Positions 47,834 to 55,257 of a DNA stretch of 64,000 nucleotides are shown piece after piece (position 1 is the first letter of the stretch; each line of letters begins with the position of its first letter). The notes below the pieces were generated by a model. The model ran no database searches and was not told the origin of the DNA. It worked only from the letters and a program-made list of their open reading frames with translations. A program made the position numbers and the translations under genes. The DNA is from Acidimicrobiaceae bacterium (GTDB lineage Bacteria > Actinomycetota > Acidimicrobiia > Acidimicrobiales > Aldehydirespiratoraceae): the NCBI GenBank assembly GCA_018699415.1, contig JABIQM010000036.1, positions 31,499 to 95,498 on the forward strand, given 5' to 3'.

Positions 47834-49057
47834 CTAGGGCAAATAGGGCCCTGGGTCAACTGCGATTCCTTCAACGCGCAACTCCAGGTGCAGGTGTGGG
47901 CCGGTCGACCAGCCGGTACTGCCGACGAAACCAATCGTGTCACCACCCGAAACGGACTGGCCGGGGCTGGCTCCAACCTCCGACATGTGCGCATACAGGG
48001 TTGTCAAACCGTTGCCGTGGCTGAGCACCACGGTGTTGCCGTAGCCATTTCGCCATCCCACGGTAAGCACCACGCCATCAGCACCGGCAATAATGTCTTC
48101 GCCAAGATCGCCGTTGAAGTCGATGCCTTTGTGGGCTCGCAGGTAGCCGAAAATCGGGTGTATCCGGTTGCCGAAGGGGCTTGTCATCACCCCGGGCACT
48201 GGACGATGGGTCAGGACGAAATCTCCCACGACGATGGGGTCGTCGGAGTCAGTGTCACCCTCCTCCGCCTCTCGACGAGCTTCCTCTTCCTCAGCGCGTC
48301 GACGAGCTTCCTCTTCCTCTGCTTTTCGTTCAGCCTCGGCTTCAAGCTGCTGAATCTCACGCGTCATTTCCCGATCGGCCGCCTCAATTTCGGCACCGAC
48401 GGCCTGCCACTCGGCGATCCGGCCCTCGACCTGGTTCCGAAGTATCTCCGCGTCACGCTTGGCGTCGTCAAGTTCGGCGAGGCGGTCTTCGAGGGCGACT
48501 CGTTCAACTTCTACATCAGCAACCAAGTGCTGGGCGACTCGCTCGGCCTCGGCTTGCTCAGCTTCCTTGGCACGAAGTTCGTCGACAAGATCATATTCGT
48601 TTCCGATTACCTGCTCGCGTAGCGACTTTCGAGTAGCTGACGCAAGAAGGTCACCGACATCGAGTTCGGCGAGACCACGATCGTCCGTGCCGACAAATGC
48701 CTCGACAGCACTGCGACGGAGTCGATCACGCACTTCATCGATCTCTTCGCCAATGTCTGCTGCAAGGCGGCGCGCTTGGATCGCTTCTTCCTCGGCGGCG
48801 TCGATCGCGTCGAGGCTCGCAGCAACCTTCGCCTCTTGGAGTTCGATATGGGAATCGATGGCAGCGAGTGCCACCACAAGTTCGGCGTCTTCAGCCGAGA
48901 GTCCATCAAGTTCAGCCGCTACCAGGGCTGCATCACGTCGATTCTCCTCGCGTTCGCCGCGCAGATCCTCGATCTGATCTTGCGCCTGACCGCTGGTAGC
49001 AGCACTTACAAGGAGCGCAAAACTCATCCCCACAGCCGCGACATACCGGATGTTCAT
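47834..49057 (-). CDS. Secreted M23 peptidase with long coiled coil (EnvC-like)
   Basis: About 407 residues. A signal peptide (YVAAVGMSFALLVSAATSGQAQ) is followed by roughly 230 residues of coiled coil ending in repeats of Glu, Ala and Arg (EEEEARRRAEEEEARREAEE). The LytM/M23 domain has the zinc residues in HKGIDFNGD and HLHLELRVEG. The layout fits a cell-wall hydrolase or an amidase activator in division. The metal ligands are present, so it may be catalytically active. I chose the ATG at 49057 because the signal peptide begins there. Confidence 0.9.
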   Translation of the reverse strand: MNIRYVAAVGMSFALLVSAATSGQAQDQIEDLRGEREENRRDAALVAAELDGLSAEDAELVVALAAIDSHIELQEAKVAASLDAIDAAEEEAIQARRLAADIGEEIDEVRDRLRRSAVEAFVGTDDRGLAELDVGDLLASATRKSLREQVIGNEYDLVDELRAKEAEQAEAERVAQHLVADVEVERVALEDRLAELDDAKRDAEILRNQVEGRIAEWQAVGAEIEAADREMTREIQQLEAEAERKAEEEEARRRAEEEEARREAEEGDTDSDDPIVVGDFVLTHRPVPGVMTSPFGNRIHPIFGYLRAHKGIDFNGDLGEDIIAGADGVVLTVGWRNGYGNTVVLSHGNGLTTLYAHMSEVGASPGQSVSGGDTIGFVGSTGWSTGPHLHLELRVEGIAVDPGPYLP

Positions 49058-49184
49058 CGAGCCCAAGGAGCGATCAGGTCTATTGCTTTGGTTTTGCACA
49101 GCCTGTGAATCGTAACACGAACGCAATAGTTTCTATCTGCACGGAGCCCGGGGCCGCTTCGAGAGGATATGCCAAGATGTCCCG

Positions 49185-49985
49185 ATGCCACTCGCCGACT
49201 ACTCCAGCGAATCGTTCACCAACAATGGTATTACACACGAGGTGTTTCACCGAGGATCCGGGCCGTGCGTCTTGGTGGCGCCCGAGATCCCAGGAATCAC
49301 CCCTGCCGTGGTGGCGTTCGCCGACCGCCTCGTCGATCTCGGAATGTCAGTAGCGATTCCCTCGATGTTCGGCGTTCCAGGCAAGCCAAGCACCCGACCA
49401 CGGGCCATCCGAGTCCTTATCCGCTCGTGTATCAGTCGAGAGTTCCATGCGCTCGCTCTTGGCGACACCGCTCCGGCAACGGTATGGCTCCGTGCCCTTT
49501 CCCGTTCCTTGCACGAGCGTCACGGCGGGCCCGGAATCGGCTTCGTCGGCATGTGCTTCACCGGCGGCTACGGGCTCGCCATGATGCGTGAAGATTCCGT
49601 CATCGCTCCTGTCCTCTCACAACCATCCCTCCCGCTCCCCATCGGCAAGACGCGCTCGGCGAACGTCGGCCTTTATACCGAACAACTTCGAGTCGTAGCT
49701 GAACGAGCGGAGGCCGGCTGTCCAGTGCTAGGACTCCGATTCACCAGCGATCTAGCGGTGCCTGCGGAGCGGTTTGCAACGCTCCGCGCCGCGCTCGGCG
49801 ACCACTTCCTCTACGAAGAGATCACCAGCCCCGATGATTCGCTCGACCCAAGGGTCCAGAAACTCGCCCATGGTGTGCTCACCGAGGACCTTGCCCCCGA
49901 TTCAAGTCCGGAACACCCAACTCAGGTCGCATTGAGTCGCACACTCAAGTTCCTCAGCGAGCGACTACTTCCGTCCGCTGACTAG
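49185..49985 (+). CDS. Dienelactone hydrolase family protein
   Basis: An alpha/beta hydrolase of 266 residues. The N-terminal part has VLVAPEIPGITP, the nucleophile elbow is GFVGMCFTGGYGL with Cys as in dienelactone hydrolases, and the acidic residue probably lies in LRFTSDLAVPAERF. The expected C-terminal His is not in the usual GHGF context; HPTQVALSRTL near the end may supply it. Substrate unknown. It runs toward a convergent membrane protein whose stop overlaps its own. Confidence 0.85.
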   Translation: MPLADYSSESFTNNGITHEVFHRGSGPCVLVAPEIPGITPAVVAFADRLVDLGMSVAIPSMFGVPGKPSTRPRAIRVLIRSCISREFHALALGDTAPATVWLRALSRSLHERHGGPGIGFVGMCFTGGYGLAMMREDSVIAPVLSQPSLPLPIGKTRSANVGLYTEQLRVVAERAEAGCPVLGLRFTSDLAVPAERFATLRAALGDHFLYEEITSPDDSLDPRVQKLAHGVLTEDLAPDSSPEHPTQVALSRTLKFLSERLLPSAD

Positions 49986-51358
49986 GCGCCGAGAAGCAGA
50001 AATAGCCCGATAACGGTGTAGAGGATCATCACGAACAGCATCGGGTACTGCGACCGCACCGCCGTGCGGTGGTCGTATCGACTGATCGCCACATCGTGCG
50101 CCGCAGCAACCGCAAGGACATGGCCCACGGCAATCGCCAGCGTCTGCACCCATGCGATCGTCGATGGGGATACCAGCGTGAAATTGATGGCGTAGTCCTT
50201 GGTGCCGAACAGATCCCAACCCTTCCCCAACGGATCGCTGATCTGGATGATCATACGTTGGCCGTCGAGCACAAGCAGGCTGAAGTAGTGAGCAACTGCA
50301 TAGGCGGCGGCGATCGGCACCAGCGTCGGGCCAAAGATCTCGCTCAACTCGGACGCATCCTCACCGGTCAGTGACGACATCATGCTCATAGCAACGAAAT
50401 AAACCATCGCCACTAAGCCGACAATCACGAGCAGTCCCACCGTGCTGGTGATTGTCCGATCCCAGCCCACCTGACCCCCGGCTACACCAAGCCAGAACGA
50501 ACTCCTGGTGAACCCGTCAAAAGTCGTGGACCCAAGTACCACAAGGACAAACGGCACCGTCCCTGGGGTGTGGGGTAAACGGCTCAGTCCCGTGAGCGGT
50601 GAACGGGCCCGGAGGCGTCCATCCTCAACAAAGAGCGGAGCCATCGCTGCGAGCTTGCCGAAGAGCACGGCGAAGCCCTCCGCTGTTCGCACAAAACTCC
50701 GACCGTGCCGAACGGCACCGCCGAGTACCGCAACGCTGTACACAGCGAGGAAGACGCCAATCGAACGCGGGGATTCCGTCGAGTGATACGCAAGCTCGTA
50801 CCAGAGGTAGACGAGTATCGACCCCACCGCAGGCCACAACGTCATTCCATCGATATTCACCGGTTCAAGCGATTGGCCACGGGTACGAGCCCAGAGCCAG
50901 GCTGCCCCGTCAGCGATGGTCTCGAAGGGATTGAACAACCGCCAGACGTCACCAATCAGAAATGATGCCACCTGGAGACCGACCCAGAACCAGATAAGAA
51001 ACGCATCACCAGAAAGATTGACAGCGCTGTTGATGTTGCCCGCCCACGCCGCGATTAGGACAATCACAAAGAGGAACAGGCCAAACAGTCGGGTCAGCGA
51101 GAACAGCACCCTCATGCCGGTCGTCCGCACACTTAGCAGCGAACGGCCAACGGCGGCGTCGGCGAGGCGGGGCGTGGACCAGAACGCTCCCAGAGCAACA
51201 AACGAGCTTGCCACGGCAAATCCTGCGGCCCATACCAACTGCCAGGCTGGCAGCGGAAGATCAGTCCGGCCGCCAATACCGTGGGCGGAGGCTGGACCCA
51301 TTACCCCAAAAAGCGCCGTCGTAATGAATACGAGGGCAAACAACACGCGACGGATCAT
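49982..51358 (-). CDS. Polytopic membrane protein, fenitrothion-hydrolase-like family
   Basis: 458 residues with a signal-like N-terminus ending in GPASAHGIGGRTDLPLP and about ten to twelve helices. The AHG[IL]-GR-DLP-P start is, from memory, the mark of actinobacterial membrane proteins that databases call fenitrothion hydrolase after a Burkholderia enzyme. Most have no tested function. His residues occur in several helices (VAHYFSLLVLDGQ; IAVGHVLAVAAAHD). It is the last gene of the lipoprotein cluster and overlaps the cupredoxin-like gene by four bases. Metal or redox work is an inference from the neighbours. Confidence 0.8.
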   Translation of the reverse strand: MIRRVLFALVFITTALFGVMGPASAHGIGGRTDLPLPAWQLVWAAGFAVASSFVALGAFWSTPRLADAAVGRSLLSVRTTGMRVLFSLTRLFGLFLFVIVLIAAWAGNINSAVNLSGDAFLIWFWVGLQVASFLIGDVWRLFNPFETIADGAAWLWARTRGQSLEPVNIDGMTLWPAVGSILVYLWYELAYHSTESPRSIGVFLAVYSVAVLGGAVRHGRSFVRTAEGFAVLFGKLAAMAPLFVEDGRLRARSPLTGLSRLPHTPGTVPFVLVVLGSTTFDGFTRSSFWLGVAGGQVGWDRTITSTVGLLVIVGLVAMVYFVAMSMMSSLTGEDASELSEIFGPTLVPIAAAYAVAHYFSLLVLDGQRMIIQISDPLGKGWDLFGTKDYAINFTLVSPSTIAWVQTLAIAVGHVLAVAAAHDVAISRYDHRTAVRSQYPMLFVMILYTVIGLFLLLGA

Positions 51359-51705
51359 CTCACCGTCAATTCAATGATCAGCTGGCCTGACTCCTCGAAC
51401 TCGATCTCGAACCGACCCGGAATCAAGGCGTCAAAAACAATCGACCCCTGGCCGTTCTCGAGCTCTAGATAAAGGTCATAGCCGTGGATATGGATCTGGT
51501 CTGTTCCATCGCCGGTGGCCATGAGCGTGATCGTGTCTCCGATCGACGCGCTCTCTCGACGAACTCCGCCAACCAACTCGCCGTCCTCGATCACCAGATC
51601 GAAAGTCGGGCCAGCGGTCAATTCCCCAATTGGTTCGGGTCCTACACCGCATGCGGTGGCGCCAAGTACTATCGCTACGAGTACGACACGTCGCCAGAAC
51701 AACAT
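51355..51705 (-). CDS. Small cupredoxin-like lipoprotein
   Basis: 116 residues with an N-terminal signal peptide and a lipobox-like VLGATACGVG, followed by a single beta-rich domain. The conserved segment DQIHIHGYDLYLELENG followed by FDALIPGRFEIEFEESG resembles cupredoxin-fold proteins. The usual copper Cys and Met are not seen, so HIHGYD would be the only likely metal or contact motif. It overlaps genes on both sides by one and four bases. Confidence 0.8.
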   Translation of the reverse strand: MLFWRRVVLVAIVLGATACGVGPEPIGELTAGPTFDLVIEDGELVGGVRRESASIGDTITLMATGDGTDQIHIHGYDLYLELENGQGSIVFDALIPGRFEIEFEESGQLIIELTVR

Positions 51706-52640
51706 CAGCCGACCGTAATCGTCGTCTGCGCCTCGACGGCTTCGCCATTGACAACGTAGGGCGCATGATCGTTGCTGTAGGCTGCGACAGTGATCTCCAG
51801 ATCGCCTTGCGGTAGAGCGCCGATATGGGTCGCTCCACCATAAAGACGGCCAAGTTTCTGGCCGTTCACATAGATGTGCAGATGCCCCTCGCCGTCCACC
51901 GGGTCCTGCGATGCGTGTGCGCCGGTCAGAACCATGCCATCGACCTCAATAAACGCGTTGTAGCCAGACTTTGGATCAGGTAAGACCTGAAGTGAGAGGG
52001 TCGGCGCGGGCCCGGCAAACTCAACTTCGGTCGGCTCTCCATGGCTGTGAGCATCGTGGGTGTGCTCAGGCATCGAGAACGTCGCCATCGCGTGGATCGG
52101 CTCGCCGTTATAGGCATAGCGCCGATGGTCGTTGGCCGAAAGTTCGACCATGATCTCAGTCACGCCCTCGGTGACCCCAGCAAAGTAGATCCACTCGTTA
52201 TAAAAGCGAAGGACCTTCTCGCCATCGATGTACAGATGGAAGTGGCCTTCGCCCTCGACATGTTCGGTCGAAGCTGAGCGCGCCGCGACCGTGTAGTTAG
52301 TGGTGTTGACCGCGATGTTGATACCACCAGCTGGGTCGGCGATCACCTCGATGTTGATCGTCGGCACCGCATCGCCCACGAACTCGACAGCATCGCTGTG
52401 CATCTCATCTCGGTCATGCTCAGCACCGCTGGGCATCTCATCTCGGTCATGCTCAGCACCGCTGGGCATCTCATCTCGGTCATGCTCTGCACCGCTGTGC
52501 ACTGAGGTGTCATCGGCTGCCGGTTCGGGGGTCCCCTCTTGACCAGCCGAGGTGATTCGGTCGTCGTTGCTACACGAAGCGGCAAGGAACACCGGCAGAG
52601 AAAGGGAGGCAATAAGCCACATAATCGCACGTATATGCAT
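51705..52640 (-). CDS. Lipoprotein with two tandem histidine-rich domains
   Basis: 311 residues. The signal peptide ends in a lipobox-like AASC at Cys23. Residues 49-81 are three copies of an 11-residue unit SGAEHDRDEMP. Two homologous domains follow (about 86-190 and 207-311). Each holds [DE]GEGHxHxYxxG (EGEGHFHLYIDG; DGEGHLHIYVNG), a later SxNDH or SNDH motif (LSANDHRRY; YSNDHAPY) and NGE near its end. The conserved His suggest metal binding outside the membrane. ATG start with AGGAG seven bases upstream. Function unknown; clustered with the cupredoxin-like and polytopic proteins. Confidence 0.82.
   Translation of the reverse strand: MHIRAIMWLIASLSLPVFLAASCSNDDRITSAGQEGTPEPAADDTSVHSGAEHDRDEMPSGAEHDRDEMPSGAEHDRDEMHSDAVEFVGDAVPTINIEVIADPAGGINIAVNTTNYTVAARSASTEHVEGEGHFHLYIDGEKVLRFYNEWIYFAGVTEGVTEIMVELSANDHRRYAYNGEPIHAMATFSMPEHTHDAHSHGEPTEVEFAGPAPTLSLQVLPDPKSGYNAFIEVDGMVLTGAHASQDPVDGEGHLHIYVNGQKLGRLYGGATHIGALPQGDLEITVAAYSNDHAPYVVNGEAVEAQTTITVG
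52401..52499. repeat. Three direct repeats of 33 bases inside a lipoprotein gene
   Basis: Units at 52401-52433, 52434-52466 and 52467-52499 are nearly identical in DNA and keep the reading frame. They encode the His- and acid-rich units SGAEHDRDEMP. Near identity at DNA level points to recent duplication or slippage, so copy number may vary between strains. Confidence 0.9.
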
Positions 52641-52702
52641 AAGTAATCTCCTGAAGAATCGTCGAATCGAACTTGAACAGCGCCGCGCGAACGGCGCCTA
52701 CG

Positions 52703-53161
52703 TCAACTGATTCGTGCAGGAGGTCCGCGGCGCCCGACCATGGCGGGAACGAACGTGACAGGCAGCCGCTGGAGATCGACCGATGTAGCGACAACACGCA
52801 CGGGTGTGAGCAGGAAAATGATGTTTTGATCAACGAGGCGCTCTATTGCAATACGGCCAATGCTGAGGCCAGCGCGAACGGCGCCAATTACCTGCCGGAC
52901 GAGGAATCCCATCACGAAGCCAGCACCCAGAGCACCCAGGCCACCAACTCCCACAGACGCATCGGTGGTCGACGCGACATCAGCCAAGACTGACACCATG
53001 GTGACCGAAACAAACGGAATCGCAGCAATGCCAGCGATCACAGCGCCGGTAGCGCGTGTCGAAGCGATCGGGTGAGCCACAGCAGACAACGATACCAATG
53101 AGGCGGCCTTCTCAAAAGCGGGGCAACATGAAACGCCGGATGGAGGAATCTCACGGCCCAC
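52703..53161 (-). CDS. Hypothetical small membrane protein
   Basis: Up to 152 residues from a GTG at 53161; a later start is quite possible. Two probable helices are seen (AVIAGIAAIPFVSVTMVSVLA and GLGALGAGFVMGFLVRQVIG), then a basic segment and TPVRVVATSVDLQRLPVTFV. I do not recognise it. It lies 62 bases upstream of the His-rich lipoprotein gene on the same strand and could be the first gene of that cluster. Short shadow frames on the other strand are less protein-like. Confidence 0.5.
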   Translation of the reverse strand: MGREIPPSGVSCCPAFEKAASLVSLSAVAHPIASTRATGAVIAGIAAIPFVSVTMVSVLADVASTTDASVGVGGLGALGAGFVMGFLVRQVIGAVRAGLSIGRIAIERLVDQNIIFLLTPVRVVATSVDLQRLPVTFVPAMVGRRGPPARIS

Positions 53162-53502
53162 GCAGCATCAGTGTTGACATTGACCTACGACAACGAGCAG
53201 GGTGCGGAAATTGCTCAGTTGGAACGATGCCAGTAGCCGTGGAGAGTGCGGCCCCCATACGTACTTGTCTCCTGGCGAACACTTGGGTATGGCCTCCTGA
53301 ACAAGCGTCTCGCTTCCGTCATGAGATATGTCACTTCCATGCCTGGACACAAGGTTCTCGAGCCCTGCGTCGCAGACTTCGCGACATCTGTTCTCCCTGT
53401 GATCTTGGCCTCACAAATGCCAATCGGGGCTGTGAACGACACAAACGGAATTGGACCACATGCCCTATCGATGGAGATCCCTCACCTTGGGATACTGAAA
53501 GA
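53162..53502. other. Gene-free stretch
   Basis: About 340 bases between the divergent small membrane protein gene and the Flp-like gene. No convincing reading frame, tRNA or riboswitch motif was found. It presumably carries the two divergent promoters. Confidence 0.5.
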
Positions 53503-54126
53503 ATGACTCGGACTCGGTTCTTCCCGTACGCGCGATCGCGGCTAACCGCGGGCGATGAACGGGGGACATCTCTCATTGAGTACGCACTTCTTTTGGCGAT
53601 GATGGGTGCATCGGTCACCGCTGCGGTTGAGGGCACCAGCACTGCATTTGAAGCGAAGATCAATGAAGCCTCCGCTGGTATCAGCCACGGCGTCTCGGAT
53701 GCGACCACCACGACTGCGTCAAACGAGACAACCACAAGCACGACAACCACAAGCACGACAACCACAAGCACGAAGACGACTGCAGCTCCGACGGCAAACA
53801 CCACCACCGAGTTCCAGGACAAGTCGAAGAAGAACCAGGACAAGGCCAAGATCGCACTGAAGTTCTTCGACGGAAATAGCGCCAAGATCGGTGGTATGGA
53901 AGTCGTGATTCGCTTCACCTATGACGACGGCACGTGGGAAGAGACCACCGTGACCACCGGTTCAAGTGGCGGTGGAAAGGGCAAGATAAGCGTGACCCGT
54001 CACAACGTGGGAACCTGCTGCAGCCCCACCGACGGCTGGGACGTTATCGCCACGATCATGAGTGCCGAGAAGGATGGAATCAGCTATATCCCTGACGCCA
54101 GCATCTTTACTTTGAACCATAGCTGA
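53503..54126 (+). CDS. Flp-pilin-like protein with Thr-rich linker and C-terminal domain
   Basis: 207 residues. The N-terminus RGTSLIEYALLLAMMGASVTAA matches the class III signal and helix of Flp/Fap pilins, with the Glu five residues after the expected cleavage Gly. Flp pilins are usually 50-70 residues. Here a linker of almost pure Thr, Ser and Ala follows (about 68-100), then a Lys-rich segment and a beta-rich domain with FDGNSAKIGGMEVVIRF and a Cys pair in NVGTCCSPTDGW. No Tad secretion or prepilin peptidase gene is in the window. ATG at 53503; the longer upstream frame has no pilin features. Confidence 0.78.
   Translation: MTRTRFFPYARSRLTAGDERGTSLIEYALLLAMMGASVTAAVEGTSTAFEAKINEASAGISHGVSDATTTTASNETTTSTTTTSTTTTSTKTTAAPTANTTTEFQDKSKKNQDKAKIALKFFDGNSAKIGGMEVVIRFTYDDGTWEETTVTTGSSGGGKGKISVTRHNVGTCCSPTDGWDVIATIMSAEKDGISYIPDASIFTLNHS
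53727..53771. repeat. Three direct repeats of 15 bases in the Thr-rich linker
   Basis: The unit GACAACCACAAGCAC occurs three times head to tail and encodes Thr-Thr-Thr-Ser-Thr-type repeats. It lies within the linker of the Flp-like protein and may vary in number between strains. Confidence 0.9.
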
Positions 54127-54175
54127 CGTCAGCACCGGCACTCTGGTGCCGACACCGAACCCGGCACAAAATGAC

Positions 54176-54203
54176 AATCGGCGGCCCCGAAGGGCCGCCG
54201 ATT
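54176..54203. terminator. Bidirectional hairpin terminator
   Basis: Perfect 12-base arms AATCGGCGGCCC/GGGCCGCCGATT with loop CGAA. It lies between the convergent Flp-like gene and DyP peroxidase gene and can serve both strands. Confidence 0.85.
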
Positions 54204-54221
54204 TCGTGTAGTCAGACGTGC

Positions 54222-55136
54222 TCAGCCAAGAGCGGCAGCAAGGGCCTCAACCGACGGAGCGAAATAGTACGAACCCGAAGCGGGCGTCGAGTAGTCGGTG
54301 ATCGCATCAGTCTCATGGTCGTTGTGACCGTACATGGCTTCCATGCGTTCACGCAGAGGAGCCTGCGTCTTACAGAAGCCCATGAAGTACAGGCCGACAG
54401 TGCCGTCGTGGAAGGCGTACGGCGTTGACCGGCGAACCATCTCACCACGCTTGGCGGTCGACTCGTCGGCCGTGGCGCCTTCACGCAGCTCCACATGAGA
54501 GAGATGCGAGCGAGGAACCTGAACGTCGAGCTTGGTCGAGTCTGCCTTGGTACGGCCGAACACGTTCTCTTCCTCGTTGAGGCTCAGCGATGCCCAGTAG
54601 TTCATGTCGTGAACCCAACGCTGGGCGATGCAGTACGAGCCACCCGCGCCGGCTTCACCGTCGGCGATGATGCCTCGGTCCTGCTGGTCTTCGGGGGCGG
54701 GGTTCCCTGTGCCGTCAATGTGCCCGGTGAGGTCAAGGCTGTTCTTGTAGATGAAACACGGGGTCTCACGTGCAACCGACATGTGACCCGCCAGCGCGCG
54801 GCGAGCCGTGTGCTGCACTTCCCAAATCAGATCCTTGTCGGCGTGGTGGACCCACAAGAGAAGCTCTTCCTGAGTCCCCTTGGCGACCTTGGAGCCGTCG
54901 GGAGATTCGTAACCGGGGTAGTCCTGGAAGTCGCCACCGGTCTCAATGCCGAGATCAGTGGCGAGGGACGGACCCACAAGGATGCACAGGTTGACACCCT
55001 GCGCTGCCGCGTCGGCCTGTGCCTCTTTGAGAGCCTGCTTGATGACGCCCAAATCGGCGCCCTCAGTGCGGCTCATGTGGACGTACCACTGGTACTTCTG
55101 GAGATCCCCGAGGATCGCCGGTTGCGAAGTTGCCAT
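54222..55136 (-). CDS. DyP-type heme peroxidase
   Basis: 304 residues of the dye-decolourising peroxidase family, which uses hydrogen peroxide to oxidise bulky substrates. The diagnostic GxxDG is in LTGHIDGTGNP. The proximal heme His should be in the SHLSHVELREG region, and the distal Arg in the later MVRRSTPYAFHD region. No signal peptide is present, so it is cytoplasmic. No encapsulin gene is nearby, and the C-terminus (VEALAAALG) is not a clear cargo tag. It is divergent from the P450 gene. Confidence 0.93.
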   Translation of the reverse strand: MATSQPAILGDLQKYQWYVHMSRTEGADLGVIKQALKEAQADAAAQGVNLCILVGPSLATDLGIETGGDFQDYPGYESPDGSKVAKGTQEELLLWVHHADKDLIWEVQHTARRALAGHMSVARETPCFIYKNSLDLTGHIDGTGNPAPEDQQDRGIIADGEAGAGGSYCIAQRWVHDMNYWASLSLNEEENVFGRTKADSTKLDVQVPRSHLSHVELREGATADESTAKRGEMVRRSTPYAFHDGTVGLYFMGFCKTQAPLRERMEAMYGHNDHETDAITDYSTPASGSYYFAPSVEALAAALG

Positions 55137-55199
55137 AGAAAGATTCCCTGTTCTTGTGTGCGATGGAGACGTTCTAACCTTAGACCAAGTCCAGCGTAG

Positions 55200-55224
55200 A
55201 AGGGCATCGCGAACAGCCCTTTTT
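55200..55224 (+). promoter_or_regulatory. Hairpin with T-run in the P450 upstream region
   Basis: AAGGGC/GCCCTT with a 10-base loop is followed directly by further T. It resembles a weak intrinsic terminator but lies upstream of the plus-strand P450 gene, so an attenuator or chance hairpin are both possible. Confidence 0.4.
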
Positions 55225-55257
55225 CCAGATCGCGGATTTGAGACCTACTGTGAGGCC

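Noticed and set aside
53236-53300. A CCCATAC...GTATGG inverted pair near 53250 considered as a third REP-like copy
   Set aside because: It lacks the GGGTCTGTCCCC core and the GCACG-type arms.
53056-53502. N-terminal extension of the Flp-like frame
   Set aside because: The 149 codons show no protein-like character and would bury the class III signal sequence inside the protein.
54222-55136. DyP peroxidase as an encapsulin cargo protein
   Set aside because: No encapsulin gene is in the window and the C-terminus is not a clear targeting peptide.
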